Origin: Sphingobium sp. YR768
GTDB taxonomy: Bacteria > Pseudomonadota > Alphaproteobacteria > Sphingomonadales > Sphingomonadaceae
NCBI RefSeq assembly: GCF_900111125.1
Contig: NZ_FOGE01000001.1
Coordinates: 186,001-250,000 of the forward strand
Direction: 5' to 3'
DNA length: 64,000 nt
Under the pieces are notes generated by a model that saw only the letters and a program-made list of their open reading frames with translations, searched no databases and was not told the origin of the DNA. Numbering within the stretch: the first letter of the stretch is position 1; the number at the start of each line of letters is the position of its first letter. Below, piece by piece: positions 42,531-52,660 of this stretch. Position numbers and translations under genes: made by a program.

Positions 42531-43561
42531 GACCGGCGACCGCCAATGGCATGGGCGCCCCATGCGGTAGCGGCCACGACCAGCGCCCCCACCGCCTGAT
42601 GCAGCACGGCGAGCGGCAGGGCGATACCGCTGATGACGGTGGCGATGCCCAGCAATATCTGTGCGCCCAGTGCTGCCTGGATCGCGATCGATGCGCCGCG
42701 CTGCCCGGCCCGCTTCGCCCGGCGCGCCAGTATGAACAGGGCGACCGCAGCGACCCAGGCCCACCAGCGATGCAGGAAGTGGACGAGATAGGGATCGGAC
42801 GAGATGGTCGCCCAGAGCGATCCCATCCAGCTAATCCCCTCCGGCACGAAATGATCGTTCATCAGCGGCCAGGTGCTGGAAACATAGCCCGCATCCAGCC
42901 CGGCGGTGAAGGCGCCCAGCATCAGTTGCACCATCAGCACCAGCAGCACGACCAGCGCGAAGGGGCGCAGCGTTGCGGGTTTCGCGCGTGAAGAGCGCGC
43001 CAGCGCGAGCAGGTCGAGCGCGGTCCAGATCAGCCCGCCGATGATGAACAGCGCGGTCAGCAGATGCACCGCCAGTCGGTAATGGCTGACATCGGTCCGC
43101 ACCGACAGGCCGGACTTGACCATCCACCAGCCAATCGCCCCCTGCAACCCGCCCAGCGCCAGCAATGCAACCAGTCGCGGACCATAGCCCGCCGGAATGG
43201 CGCGCTTCCACGCGAACCAGATCAGCGGCAGCGCGAAAGCCACGCCGATCAGCCGCCCCAGCAGCCGGTGCATCCATTCCCAGAAGAAGATGAACTGGAA
43301 ATCCGACAGGGTCATGCCCTGCCGCAACTGCTGATATTCCGGAATCCGCTGATAGAGGCGAAACGCCTCCATCCATTGATCGTGCGTCAGCGGCGGGATG
43401 GCGCCCGTAATCGGCTTCCACTGCGTGATCGACAGACCGGATTCGGTCAACCGGGTGATGCCCCCCACCACTACCATGCAAAAGACCAGAAAAGCCACGA
43501 TCAGCAGCCAGCGGGCAATGGCGGCAGGCCGCGCGGAGCGGGAAAATGCGGTCGAACTCAT
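42527..43561 (-). CDS. ctaA: Heme A synthase (CtaA/Cox15)
   Basis: 344 residues and eight membrane helices. Diagnostic motifs: VVVGGITRLTESGLSITQWK, FIFFWEWMHRLLGRLIGVAF (first heme-ligand His), GGLQGAIGWWMVKSGL, VSHYRLAVHLLTALFIIGGL and HFLHRWWAWVA, with a last His in VLHQAVGALVV. It oxidises heme O to heme A for aa3-type cytochrome c oxidase in the inner membrane. ATG 43561 fits the family. The rest of the oxidase operon is not in the window. Confidence 0.96.
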   Translation of the reverse strand: MSSTAFSRSARPAAIARWLLIVAFLVFCMVVVGGITRLTESGLSITQWKPITGAIPPLTHDQWMEAFRLYQRIPEYQQLRQGMTLSDFQFIFFWEWMHRLLGRLIGVAFALPLIWFAWKRAIPAGYGPRLVALLALGGLQGAIGWWMVKSGLSVRTDVSHYRLAVHLLTALFIIGGLIWTALDLLALARSSRAKPATLRPFALVVLLVLMVQLMLGAFTAGLDAGYVSSTWPLMNDHFVPEGISWMGSLWATISSDPYLVHFLHRWWAWVAAVALFILARRAKRAGQRGASIAIQAALGAQILLGIATVISGIALPLAVLHQAVGALVVAATAWGAHAIGGRRS

Positions 43562-43680
43562 GGCCCCGGTCCATGCGCCCAAGCCCTGTCCTTTTCAAGC
43601 CATCGGACATGGACAAAGGGTCCAAGGAAAGGTTAGCCGGGGATACAAAGATCAGCCGATGCGTATCTGACTGACAGGGT

Positions 43681-45732
43681 ATGAAGCAGGATATGTCGAT
43701 GACCAGTGCGCCAACAGGCACAGCCGCGATGATCGCCGCGCAGGGGCCACTGGGCGCCCTGACCGCCGCGATCGATGCGCCATCGCCGCTCGGCCCGGTC
43801 AATCAATGGTCGCCTGCGCTGATATCGACCGTGCGCATGATGCTGTCGTCCAAGGCTGAAATCGTGTTGTTCTGGGGCCCGGACTTCTGCGCTCTTTATA
43901 ATGAAGCCTATGCCCCCACGATCGGCGACAAGCATCCCCACGTTCTGGGGCGGGCAGGTCGGGAGGGCTGGGCCGAATTATGGGACGATCTTGGCCCGTT
44001 GCTGCAATCCGTTCAGGAAACGGGCGAGACATTCCATGCCAAGGATCGGCAATTCTATATCGAACGGGATGGCGGACGCGGCGAGGACGTCTATTTCGAC
44101 ATCAGCTATTCACCTGTGTTCGAAGCCGACGGATCGATCGGTGGCGTGCTGTGCATCGTCAGTGAGACGACCAAGCGCGTATTGGCCGAGCGGGCCATGC
44201 TGGCCGACCGCAACCGGCTATGGGCGCTGGCCCACGATCCGTTCCTGATCGCCGACACGGCAGGCGTCTGGATCGCCGCCAGTCCGGCCTGGACGGACAT
44301 ATTGGGCTGGAGCGAAGAGGAATTGATCGGCCACACGTCGCAATGGATGGAGCATCCCGACGATGTGTCGGCCACCCGCGAGCGGATCGATGATCTGGCC
44401 CATGGCCAGCCAGTGCTGCGTTTCGACAACCGGTTTCGGGCGAAGGACGGCAGCTATCGAACGTTCAGTTGGACCGCGGTTCCCGAAGGCGACCTGATCT
44501 ACTGCGTCGCTCGCGACGTGACCGAACATCGCGCCCATGCCCTCGCGCTGGCGGACGCAGAATCGGCGCTGCGCCAGGCGCAGAAGATGGAGACGCTGGG
44601 CCAGCTCACCGGCGGAGTCGCGCATGATTTCAACAATCTGCTCCAGATCGTGACCGGCAATCTGGACCTGCTCCAGCGCGCCCTGCCGGAAAGCGACGAT
44701 CGGCTGCGGCGCATGGCGGACCGGGCCATGGCAGGAGCCGAACGCGCCGCAATCCTGACTCAGAGACTCCTGGCCTTTTCCCGCCGACAACCGCTTGATC
44801 CCCGCCCGATCGATCCTGCCCGCCTGATGGGCGCCATGTCCGATCTGCTGTTCCGGACATTGGGGGAAACCATTGCCGTCGAAACCATCGCAGCGCCCGA
44901 CTGCTGGTCGATCGAGGTCGATGTCAACCAGATGGAAAATGCGTTGCTCAATCTGGCGGTCAATGCCCGCGACGCCATGCCGGATGGCGGACGCCTGACC
45001 ATCGCCGTCGACAATGTCGCGATCGGAGCGGACGACCCCGACATCGGGCCGGGTCAATATGTTGCGATCACGGTCACCGATACGGGCGAGGGCATGGACG
45101 CCGATACGCTGGCGCATGCGATCGAGCCCTTCTTCACCACCAAGGAGGTCGGCCGTGGCACCGGGCTTGGCCTTTCCATGGTCTATGGCTTCATCAAACA
45201 GTCTGGCGGCCATGTCCGGGTTCAGTCCGCGCCCGGCCAGGGGACGCGCGTGTTGCTCTATCTGCCCCGCCATCATGGCTATGTCGCGGCGAATGAAGAT
45301 GAAGCGCCCGACCGTGCCAGCACAGCCGTCGGCGGGCACGAAACCATCCTGCTGTGCGAGGATGACGACAATGTCCGCGCCTACTCGGTCGAGGTGCTGC
45401 GGGAACTGGGCTATCGGGTGATCCCGGCCATCGACGGCGCTGCGGCTTTAGCCGCGCTGGAAGCGACGGAGGAGCCGGTCGATCTTCTCTTCACCGATGT
45501 CGTCCTCCCCGGCGGCATGACCGGGGCCGATCTTGCTCACGCGGCCGCGCTCCACCAGCCGGGATTGCGGACGCTGTTCACCACTGGCTATGCGCGCGAC
45601 GCGATTGTCCATCATGGCCGCTTGGACGCAGGCATCGACCTGTTGCCCAAACCCTTCAGCTACAGCGATTTGGCCGCCAAGGTCCGCGAAGTGCTGGACC
45701 GGCCCGAAGATGTCGCGCAACGAGCCAGCTGA
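43681..45732 (+). CDS. Hybrid PAS sensor kinase with C-terminal receiver
   Basis: 683 residues, no membrane segments. Order: N-terminal PAS/GAF-like region (about 45-170, TVRMMLSSKAEIVLFWGPDF), a PAS domain (about 175-290, GVWIAASPAWTDILGWSEEE), HisKA with GGVAHDFNNLLQIVTGNLDL (phospho-His near 315), HATPase (NARDAMPDGGRL, DTGEGMD, GTGLGLSMVYGF), and a receiver domain (ILLCEDDDNVRAYS, LLFTDVVLPGGMTG, LLPKPFSYSDL). It is cytoplasmic. The output partner and signal are unknown. Confidence 0.93.
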   Translation: MKQDMSMTSAPTGTAAMIAAQGPLGALTAAIDAPSPLGPVNQWSPALISTVRMMLSSKAEIVLFWGPDFCALYNEAYAPTIGDKHPHVLGRAGREGWAELWDDLGPLLQSVQETGETFHAKDRQFYIERDGGRGEDVYFDISYSPVFEADGSIGGVLCIVSETTKRVLAERAMLADRNRLWALAHDPFLIADTAGVWIAASPAWTDILGWSEEELIGHTSQWMEHPDDVSATRERIDDLAHGQPVLRFDNRFRAKDGSYRTFSWTAVPEGDLIYCVARDVTEHRAHALALADAESALRQAQKMETLGQLTGGVAHDFNNLLQIVTGNLDLLQRALPESDDRLRRMADRAMAGAERAAILTQRLLAFSRRQPLDPRPIDPARLMGAMSDLLFRTLGETIAVETIAAPDCWSIEVDVNQMENALLNLAVNARDAMPDGGRLTIAVDNVAIGADDPDIGPGQYVAITVTDTGEGMDADTLAHAIEPFFTTKEVGRGTGLGLSMVYGFIKQSGGHVRVQSAPGQGTRVLLYLPRHHGYVAANEDEAPDRASTAVGGHETILLCEDDDNVRAYSVEVLRELGYRVIPAIDGAAALAALEATEEPVDLLFTDVVLPGGMTGADLAHAAALHQPGLRTLFTTGYARDAIVHHGRLDAGIDLLPKPFSYSDLAAKVREVLDRPEDVAQRAS

Positions 45733-45744
45733 CGGCGTAAGGCT

Positions 45745-46377
45745 TCAGCCTCTGGTCGCCTTCCACGCGGCGACCAGATCGCGGCCGCGCTGGCCCACGA
45801 TCGCCGCGTCATCCCCCGGCTTGTAGAGCGCGCCGCCCACGCCAATGCCCTCACAGCCACCGGCCAGCCATTCGCCGATCGTGTCCGCGCCCGTGCCGCC
45901 CACAGCCCAGACGCCGACATGTTTGGGCAGTACATCCTTGACCGCCTTCACATAGGCCGCGCCAAGCCGTGCGGCGGGGAACAATTTGATCCGCTTCGCG
46001 CCTGCGCCGATCGCAGCGAAGGCTTCGCTGGGAGTCATAAATCCGGGCAGCAATTCCAGCCCCAGTTCCGCGCCGCGCCGGATGACGTCGGGGTTGGTGT
46101 TGGGCGTCACCATGATCCGGCCGCCCGCCTGATGCAGCTGCTCCACCGCCTCGACGCTCAGCACCGTGCCGCCGCCGATCAGGGCGACGTCGCCAAAAGC
46201 AGCTTGCATGGCGGCAATGCTCTTGAGCGGCTCAGGCGAATTGAACGGCACTTCGAGGATACGGATGCCCGCTTCGACCAGCGCAGCGCTGACGTCCAGC
46301 GCTTCTTCCGGCTTGATGCCGCGCAGGATGGCGCAGACCGGCGGTGCGCCATCGGCCAGCAATTCGTCCAGGGTCAT
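45745..46377 (-). CDS. dgoA: 2-dehydro-3-deoxy-6-phosphogalactonate aldolase (KDPG-aldolase family)
   Basis: 210 residues. Class I aldolase TIM barrel: CAILRGIKPEEALDVSAALV, the Glu of ILEVPFNSPEPL, IGGGTVLSVEAVEQLHQAGG, TPNTNPDVIRRGAELGLELL, and the Schiff-base Lys in GAKRIKLFPAARLGAAYVKA. It cleaves KDPGal to pyruvate and glyceraldehyde 3-phosphate. Its start overlaps the kinase stop (ATGA), so kinase and aldolase are coupled. The DgoA branch is preferred over Eda because of the kinase type alongside. Confidence 0.93.
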   Translation of the reverse strand: MTLDELLADGAPPVCAILRGIKPEEALDVSAALVEAGIRILEVPFNSPEPLKSIAAMQAAFGDVALIGGGTVLSVEAVEQLHQAGGRIMVTPNTNPDVIRRGAELGLELLPGFMTPSEAFAAIGAGAKRIKLFPAARLGAAYVKAVKDVLPKHVGVWAVGGTGADTIGEWLAGGCEGIGVGGALYKPGDDAAIVGQRGRDLVAAWKATRG

Positions 46378-47279
46378 GCCGTCACTTCTCCCAAATATCC
46401 AAGCCCGGCGAGCGCGCAGGCATCGCCATCGATCGCCGCAGAGCCGACACCCTGCGCCTCCAGCGCCTGCGCATAGCGGGCAGAAAGCCGCTTGTCGCCG
46501 ATCAGCAGCACGTCGACATCCTCGCCCAGGCTGGCGCGCACTTCAGCGACTTCGCACCCGATCAGCAAGCCGGACAAATAGCCTAGCGCCCAGTCGGCAG
46601 AACGCCCGGCACGCAGCCGCATCGCGCGCGCCGCGAACAGCGACTGTAACAGCTTGCCGACGCCCGCCTTTTCCAGCCCCTCGGCAAAGCCGGCGGCCTC
46701 TTCCGCAGTATCCGCCACCTCGACCTTCGGCCCAAGGGTCGACTGGTCGCGCAGCAGCGCGAACATCTCGCCAGTCGGTATCGTGCGGAAAGCGACGACA
46801 CGACCATCCTCGACCAGCGACCATTTATTATGGGTGCCGGGCAGCACGATCAGATGCCGCCCCTGCGCCAGCGCAGGATCGCGCAGACAGGCGCCGAAAA
46901 TCTGCGTTTCCTCGCCCCGCATCACATCGGGGATGCCGTCCGCGCCTTCGCAAGCCAAACCGGCCATGATCGCCAGCGGCGCGCCGCGCCAGTCGAAGCG
47001 GACCGCCGCCTGCCGCCATGTCGCGGCATCGGCCGGACAATCGGCATAGGGCGCCTCCACCCAGCCATCGCGCGCGCCGACCATGCCGCACAGAGTGATG
47101 GATTCGGGCGTTCCGTCCGCCAGCCAGGGCGCGATCGTGTCGGCAAAGGCGGCCTCCGCCGCCCGCCCGACCGCGCCGATTCCCGGCCCGTCGCGACGGG
47201 CGACGATCACCCCATTTTCCACCCGGAACAACCGCAGCCGACTTGTCCCCCAATCACCGATCACGGCATAATCGGTCAT
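46374..47279 (-). CDS. dgoK: 2-dehydro-3-deoxygalactonokinase
   Basis: 301 residues. Matches Dgo[75 protein letters not shown] and [18 protein letters not shown]. It phosphorylates 2-keto-3-deoxygalactonate in the De Ley-Doudoroff pathway. ATG 47279 has GGAGAGG upstream. First gene of the minus-strand operon that faces away from the dehydratase operon across a 138-bp region. Confidence 0.93.
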   Translation of the reverse strand: MTDYAVIGDWGTSRLRLFRVENGVIVARRDGPGIGAVGRAAEAAFADTIAPWLADGTPESITLCGMVGARDGWVEAPYADCPADAATWRQAAVRFDWRGAPLAIMAGLACEGADGIPDVMRGEETQIFGACLRDPALAQGRHLIVLPGTHNKWSLVEDGRVVAFRTIPTGEMFALLRDQSTLGPKVEVADTAEEAAGFAEGLEKAGVGKLLQSLFAARAMRLRAGRSADWALGYLSGLLIGCEVAEVRASLGEDVDVLLIGDKRLSARYAQALEAQGVGSAAIDGDACALAGLGYLGEVTA

Positions 47280-47417
47280 CGGGCACCTCTCCGAAGAAAA
47301 TTTATGGTAGCGCTCACATTTCCCCACTTCGGGTTCTTGAAATTCTATTTGTATGAGTATATCAGGACGGTGAGCGCGTCAACGCGCCATGCCCTATTTT
47401 TGCGTCAGGATGCCCCG
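47280..47417. promoter_or_regulatory. Divergent promoter region of the sugar-acid cluster
   Basis: 138 bases between dgoK and the IlvD-type dehydratase gene. TGGTAGCGCTCACA (47305-47318) resembles a LacI-type operator (TGGTAGCGCTACCA) with a 3-position difference, and TTGTATGAGTATATCA (47350-47365) is AT-rich and partly symmetric. A FadR-type regulator sits at the end of the plus operon and is the likeliest to bind here, so the second site is the better candidate for it. Confidence 0.5.
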
Positions 47418-49220
47418 ATGAGCGATTCGCCAAAGACTGCCCCCAAGCTGCGCAGCCGCGCCTGGTTCGATAATCCAGAGAATATCGACATGACCTCGCT
47501 CTATCTGGAGCGTTATCTGAACTTCGGCCTGTCTCTTGAGGAATTGCGCAGCGGCAAGCCGATTATCGGCATCGCCCAGACCGGCAGCGACCTGTCGCCC
47601 TGCAATCGCCATCATCTGGTGCTGGCCGAACGCATGCGCGAGGGCATTCGCGAAATGGGCGGCATCGCGCTGGAATTCCCGGTCCATCCGATTCAGGAAA
47701 CCGGCAAGCGCCCGACCGCCGGTCTGGACCGCAACCTGGCCTATCTGGGCCTGGTCGAAGCCATGTACGGCTACCCGCTCGACGGCGTGATCCTGACCAG
47801 CGGCTGCGACAAGACCACCCCGGCGCTGCTGATGGCCGCCGCCACCGTCAACATCCCGGCGATCGCCTTGTCGGTCGGCCCGATGCTGAACGGCTGGCAC
47901 AAGGGCGAGCGCACCGGTTCGGGCACCATCGTATGGCATGGCCGGCAGTTGCTGGCCGCCGGCAAGATCGACGATGAAGGATTCATCAAGCTGGTGGCGT
48001 CTTCCGCGCCCTCGACCGGTTTCTGCAACACCATGGGCACCGCCAGCACCATGAACGCGCTCGCCGAAGCGCTGGGCATGATGCTGCCCGGCAGCGCGGC
48101 GATCCCGGCCCCCTATCGCGACCGTCAGGAAGCGGCCTGGCGCACGGGCAAGCGCATCGTCGAAATGGTGCATGAGGATCTCAAGCCCTCCGACATCATG
48201 ACGCTCGACGCATTCCACAACGCCATCGTCGCCAACTCGGCGATCGGCGGCTCCACCAACGCGCCGATCCATCTGGCCGCGATCGCCCGCCACATGGGCG
48301 TGGACCTGCCGCTCAAGGATTGGGAAACGGTCGGCCACAAGGTGCCTCTGCTGGTCAACATGCAGCCGGCCGGCGAATATCTGGGCGAGGATTATTACCG
48401 CGCCGGCGGCCTGCCCGCCGTGATCAGCCAGCTGATCGACCAGGGCCTGATCAAGGAAGGCGCAATGACCGTCAATGGCAAGACCATGGGCGAAAATTGC
48501 AAGGGCGTGGAGATCGAGGACGAAAAGGTCATCCGTCCGTTCAACCAGCCGCTGAAGGACGAAGCCGGCTTCCTGGTGCTGACCGGCAACCTGTTCGACG
48601 AAGCGGTCATGAAGACCAGCGTCATCAGCGAAGAATTCCGCATGCGCTATCTGTCGAACCCCGAGGATCCCGAAGCCTTTGAAGGCCCGGCAGTCGTGTT
48701 CGATGGCCCCGAAGACTATCACCACCGCATTGACGATCCGTCGGTCGGCATCACCGCCGACACGCTGATGTTCATGCGCGGCGCTGGCCCGATCGGCTAT
48801 CCGGGCGCGGCGGAAGTCGTGAACATGCGTCCCCCGGCCTATCTGATCACCGAAGGCGTGTCGGCCCTGCCCTGCATCGGCGACGGTCGCCAGTCGGGCA
48901 CGTCGGGCAGCCCGTCGATCCTGAACGCTTCACCCGAAGCGGCGGCGATGGGGGGCCTCGCTCTGCTGGAAACCGGCGACCGGGTCCGCATGGACCTGAA
49001 GAAGGGCGTCGTGAACGTCCTGATTTCCGACGAGGAACTGGAAGCACGTCGCGCCAAGCTGGTCGCCGAGGGCGGATTCAAATATCCGGCTTCGCAGACC
49101 CCCTGGCAGGAAATCCAGCGTTCGGTGGTCGGCCAGATGAACACCGGCGCGATCCTGGAAGGCGCGGAGAAATATCAGCGCATCGCCCAGACCATGGGCC
49201 TGCCGCGCGACAACCATTGA
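47418..49220 (+). CDS. IlvD/Edd-family sugar-acid dehydratase (arabinonate/galactonate type)
   Basis: 600 residues. Fe-S and catalytic features: [60 protein letters not shown] and [20 protein letters not shown], then [20 protein letters not shown] and [20 protein letters not shown]. Length and the AraC/XylD-type motifs separate it from IlvD proper (about 560-615) and Edd. It dehydrates a sugar acid (L-arabinonate, D-galactonate or similar) to the 2-keto-3-deoxy acid. Neighbours decide for this role rather than for branched amino acids. Confidence 0.92.
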   Translation: MSDSPKTAPKLRSRAWFDNPENIDMTSLYLERYLNFGLSLEELRSGKPIIGIAQTGSDLSPCNRHHLVLAERMREGIREMGGIALEFPVHPIQETGKRPTAGLDRNLAYLGLVEAMYGYPLDGVILTSGCDKTTPALLMAAATVNIPAIALSVGPMLNGWHKGERTGSGTIVWHGRQLLAAGKIDDEGFIKLVASSAPSTGFCNTMGTASTMNALAEALGMMLPGSAAIPAPYRDRQEAAWRTGKRIVEMVHEDLKPSDIMTLDAFHNAIVANSAIGGSTNAPIHLAAIARHMGVDLPLKDWETVGHKVPLLVNMQPAGEYLGEDYYRAGGLPAVISQLIDQGLIKEGAMTVNGKTMGENCKGVEIEDEKVIRPFNQPLKDEAGFLVLTGNLFDEAVMKTSVISEEFRMRYLSNPEDPEAFEGPAVVFDGPEDYHHRIDDPSVGITADTLMFMRGAGPIGYPGAAEVVNMRPPAYLITEGVSALPCIGDGRQSGTSGSPSILNASPEAAAMGGLALLETGDRVRMDLKKGVVNVLISDEELEARRAKLVAEGGFKYPASQTPWQEIQRSVVGQMNTGAILEGAEKYQRIAQTMGLPRDNH

Positions 49221-49389
49221 TCGGGCACTAATCCGGCACTCAACCGTCAACGGCGCGTCATCAGAAAGGGGCAACAGGACATAATTTCCGTGCAGCCATG
49301 CTCGAAATCATATCCTGCCACCCCCATCTGACGCACGCGCCGTTCCGGCAAGATTTTCAAACCTTTCCACGACATTTCGGGAGATATCC

Positions 49390-50967
49390 ATGTTTAACGG
49401 AGCCATTCTGGTCGGTGCCGCCGAGCGCACCGGCGGTGAGCCTTTCTTCGCGGTCGATCCTTCGACCGGCGCCAAGGGCGACGTCGCCTTCCACAACGCA
49501 TCGACTGCCGATGTCGCCGATGCCTGCGCGCTGGCCGACAGCGCGTTCGAGAGCTTTTCGACCCTGTCGCCTGAAACCCGCGCGGCTTTCCTGGAAGCGG
49601 TTGCCGATCAGATCGTCGCCATCGGCGACCTGCTGATCACCACCGCCATGAGCGAAACCGGCCTGCCCCGTGGCCGTCTGGAAGGCGAACGGGGCCGCAC
49701 CGTTGGCCAGTTGCGCCTGTTCGCCTCCTATGTCCGTCAGGGCGACTGGCTGGACGTCACCATCGACAAGGCGCTGCCGGAACGCGCGCCCCTGCCCCGC
49801 AGCGACCTGCGCCGCGTCAACCAGTCGGTCGGCCCGGTCGCCGTGTTCGGCGCGTCCAACTTCCCGCTCGCCTTCTCGGTTGCGGGTGGTGACACCGCAT
49901 CGGCCTTCGCCGCCGGCAGCCCGGTCGTCGTGAAGGGCCACCCGGCTCACCCCGGCACCGGCGAACTGGTTGCCCGCGCCATCGCCGCCGCAGTCAAGGC
50001 CAGCGGCCTGCATGAAGGCGTCTTTTCCTACCTGCCCGGCACCACCAATGATCTGGGCGGCGCGCTGGTCGCCGATCCGCGCATCAAGGCGGTCGGCTTC
50101 ACCGGTTCGCGCGGCGGCGGCATTGCGCTGATGAAGATCGCCGCCAACCGCGAAGAGCCGATCCCGGTCTATTCGGAAATGTCGTCGATCAACCCGGTCG
50201 TGCTGCTGCCGGGCGCTCTCGCGGCCCGCGCCGAAGCGCTGGGCACCGCCTTTGTCGGTTCGCTGAGCCTGTTCGCCGGCCAGTTCTGCACCAACCCCGG
50301 CATGGTGATCGCGCTCGACAGCCCCGATCTCGACCGCTTCGTCGCTTCGGCAGCGACGGCCCTGTCGGCCAATCAGCCCCATGTCATGCTGACGCCGGGC
50401 ATCCACGCCGCCTATGAAAAGGGCGTCGAGGCGCTGGCCGGCGCGGAAGGCGTCACCACCGTCGCGCGCGGCGCGGAAGCCGAAGGCGTGAACCTGGCGC
50501 AGTCCGCCCTGTTCGCTACCAGCGGCGAGCAGTTCCGCACCAACCCGGCGCTGTCGCATGAGGTGTTCGGTTCCTCGTCGATCCTGGTGAAGTGCGCCAC
50601 GATCGAGGAAGTGATCGCCACCATCGCCCAGATGGAAGGTCAGCTGACCGCCACGCTCCAGATGGACGCAAGCGACACCGACAATGCCGCCAAGCTGCTG
50701 CCGACCCTGTCCCGCAAGGTCGGCCGCGTGCTCGCCAATGGCTGGCCGACCGGCGTCGAAGTGACCCATGCCATGGTCCATGGCGGTCCCTTCCCGTCCA
50801 CCTCGGACGGCCGCACCACCTCGGTCGGCACGCTGGCCATGATGCGCTTCCTGCGTCCGGTCTGCTATCAGGACGTGGTTGATGCCGTGCTGCCGCCCGC
50901 GCTTCAGGACGCCAATCCCTGGGGCCTGACGCGCCGCATGGAAGGCAAGCTGGAAGTGGCCGCCTGA
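49390..50967 (+). CDS. Aldehyde dehydrogenase, alpha-ketoglutaric semialdehyde type
   Basis: 525 residues. NAD(P)-ALDH fold with GPVAVFGASNFPLAFSVAGG (N catalytic region), FTGSRGGGIALMKIAANREE, general-base Glu in YSEMSSINPVVLLPG, catalytic Cys in FAGQFCTNPGMVIAL, and GSSSILVKCATIEEVIATIA. This is the KGSADH branch that makes 2-oxoglutarate in pentose oxidation. Upstream steps to the semialdehyde (a 2-keto-3-deoxy-pentonate dehydratase) are not visible here. It may alternatively act on another aldehyde. It is coupled to the 1-dehydrogenase gene by TGATG. Confidence 0.9.
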   Translation: MFNGAILVGAAERTGGEPFFAVDPSTGAKGDVAFHNASTADVADACALADSAFESFSTLSPETRAAFLEAVADQIVAIGDLLITTAMSETGLPRGRLEGERGRTVGQLRLFASYVRQGDWLDVTIDKALPERAPLPRSDLRRVNQSVGPVAVFGASNFPLAFSVAGGDTASAFAAGSPVVVKGHPAHPGTGELVARAIAAAVKASGLHEGVFSYLPGTTNDLGGALVADPRIKAVGFTGSRGGGIALMKIAANREEPIPVYSEMSSINPVVLLPGALAARAEALGTAFVGSLSLFAGQFCTNPGMVIALDSPDLDRFVASAATALSANQPHVMLTPGIHAAYEKGVEALAGAEGVTTVARGAEAEGVNLAQSALFATSGEQFRTNPALSHEVFGSSSILVKCATIEEVIATIAQMEGQLTATLQMDASDTDNAAKLLPTLSRKVGRVLANGWPTGVEVTHAMVHGGPFPSTSDGRTTSVGTLAMMRFLRPVCYQDVVDAVLPPALQDANPWGLTRRMEGKLEVAA

Positions 50968-51887
50968 TGATCCGGGCAGGTCTCGTCGGACTCGGCAAGA
51001 TCGCGCGCGACCAGCACCTGCCCGCGATCGAGAAGATCGATGGCATCGAGCTGGTCGCCGTCGCCAGCCGCAACGCGCAGGGCGAAGGGGTAAATAATTA
51101 CCCCGACCTCGGCGCGATGCTGGCGGGCGAACCCGATCTGGATGCCGTCATCCTCTGCCAGCCGCCGCAGGTCCGCTATCATGCGGCCCGGCAGGCGCTG
51201 CTGGCGGGCAAGCATGTGTTCCTGGAAAAGCCGCCGGGCGCGACCGTGTCCGAAGTGGAGGCGTTGACCGCGCTGGCCAGGGCGCAGGGCGTGACGCTCT
51301 ATGCCAGCTGGCACAGCCGCTACGCCGCCGCCGTGGCGCAGGCCAAGGCCTGGATCGCAGAGCGCAAAGTCGAGCGGATCGATATCCAGTGGCGCGAAGA
51401 TGTGCGCCACTGGCATCCGGGTCAGCCCTGGATATGGGAAGCGGGCGGTTTCGGCGTGTTCGATCCGGGCATCAACGCCCTGTCGATCCTGACCGAGATT
51501 GTCGGCGAACCGATCACGGTGCTGTCGGCTTCGCTGGAAGTGCCGTCGAACAAGCAGGCGCCGATCGGCGCGACGCTTGAGCTGGCGACGACGTCGGGCG
51601 CGGCGATCGACACCGTGTTCGACTGGCGCCAGACCGGCCCCCAGACCTGGGACATTGCGGTCGACACCGACAAGGGCAGCCTGCTCCTGTCGGAGGGCGG
51701 CAATACGCTGCGTCTGGACGGTGAAGTGCAGATGAAGGCGCCGGACGAGGAATATCCGACCATGTACCGGCGTTTCGTCGGGCTGGTGGCGGACAAGGCG
51801 ATCGACGCCGACACCGCGCCGCTGCGTCTGGTGGCCGATGCCTTCCTTTGCGGACGGCATTGCCCTACGGCTGCATTTGAGGACTGA
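50967..51887 (+). CDS. L-arabinose / D-galactose 1-dehydrogenase (Gfo/Idh/MocA fold)
   Basis: 306 residues. The N-terminal NAD(P) site is IRAGLVGLGKIARDQHLPAI, then DAVILCQPPQVRYHAARQAL and GKHVFLEKPPGATVSEVEAL with the catalytic Lys. A second domain has SWHSRYAAAV, DVRHWHPGQPWIWEAGGFGV and FDPGINALSI. These closely follow Azospirillum L-arabinose 1-dehydrogenase and Pseudomonas galactose dehydrogenase as I remember them. It starts the oxidative pathway whose later enzymes surround it. No lactonase gene is visible between it and the dehydratase step. Confidence 0.9.
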   Translation: MIRAGLVGLGKIARDQHLPAIEKIDGIELVAVASRNAQGEGVNNYPDLGAMLAGEPDLDAVILCQPPQVRYHAARQALLAGKHVFLEKPPGATVSEVEALTALARAQGVTLYASWHSRYAAAVAQAKAWIAERKVERIDIQWREDVRHWHPGQPWIWEAGGFGVFDPGINALSILTEIVGEPITVLSASLEVPSNKQAPIGATLELATTSGAAIDTVFDWRQTGPQTWDIAVDTDKGSLLLSEGGNTLRLDGEVQMKAPDEEYPTMYRRFVGLVADKAIDADTAPLRLVADAFLCGRHCPTAAFED

Positions 51888-51906
51888 TATCAAAGGAAGA
51901 AGAGGC

Positions 51907-52647
51907 ATGGGGAGCGCGCGCAAGGAAGGACCGTTCGGATCGGACGAGGGCGCGCTCCGCATCCATCAGGCGATCGCCCGCGATCTGGGCACCGCCATAT
52001 TGACGGGCAAGTATAAGCCCGGCGACCTGTTCGAGGGCGAGATCGAGGCGTCCGAGCGGCTGGGCGTGTCACGCACCGCCTATCGCGAAGCGGTCCGCAT
52101 TCTGATCGCGCGGGGGATGGTAGAAAGCCGCCCCAAGGCGGGCACCCGAGTCCTGCCGCGCAACCGCTGGAATGTTCTGGACCCCGAAATGCTCGCCTGG
52201 ATGTTTGCGGGCGAGCCGGACCCGGATTTCATTCGCGATCTGTTCGAACTGCGCGGTGTGATCGAGCCGGCGGCGGCCGAGTTTGCTGCGCGCCGGCGCA
52301 CCGATGAACAATTGGCGACCATGGATGCCGCGCTGGAGGAGATGGGCCGTTATGGCCTGTCGACGCCCGAAGGCCGCGCCGCCGACCAGCGTTTCCATCA
52401 TGCGATATTGGCCGCCACCCGCAATGATGCCTTGTCCGCTCTCGCCAGTTCGGTCGGTGCAGCAGTGAGTTGGACCACCAAGTTCAAGCATCGCAAGAAG
52501 CTGATGCCGCGCGATCCCCTGCCCGACCATCGCGCCGTCTATCAGGCGATCGCCGCCCGCGACACGGCGGCGGCGCGCGCGACCATGGCCGAACTGCTGC
52601 GGCTGGCGCTGGCGGACATGGATATCGCCATTACCGAGCCGGGTTGA
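51907..52647 (+). CDS. FadR-subfamily GntR regulator of the sugar operon
   Basis: 246 residues. N-terminal winged helix-turn-helix: ALRIHQAIARDLGTAILTGK, GEIEASERLGVSRTAYREAV and SRPKAGTRVLPRNRWNVLDP. The C-terminal FadR helical domain has IRDLFELRGVIEPAAAEFAA, a metal-binding-like Asp/His set around ADQRFHHAIL, and PLPDHRAVYQAIAARDTAAA. It likely represses the surrounding genes until a pathway intermediate binds. ATG 51907 with an AAGGAAGAAGAGG upstream region. Confidence 0.92.
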   Translation: MGSARKEGPFGSDEGALRIHQAIARDLGTAILTGKYKPGDLFEGEIEASERLGVSRTAYREAVRILIARGMVESRPKAGTRVLPRNRWNVLDPEMLAWMFAGEPDPDFIRDLFELRGVIEPAAAEFAARRRTDEQLATMDAALEEMGRYGLSTPEGRAADQRFHHAILAATRNDALSALASSVGAAVSWTTKFKHRKKLMPRDPLPDHRAVYQAIAARDTAAARATMAELLRLALADMDIAITEPG

Positions 52648-52660
52648 TCCGGGGAACGCC

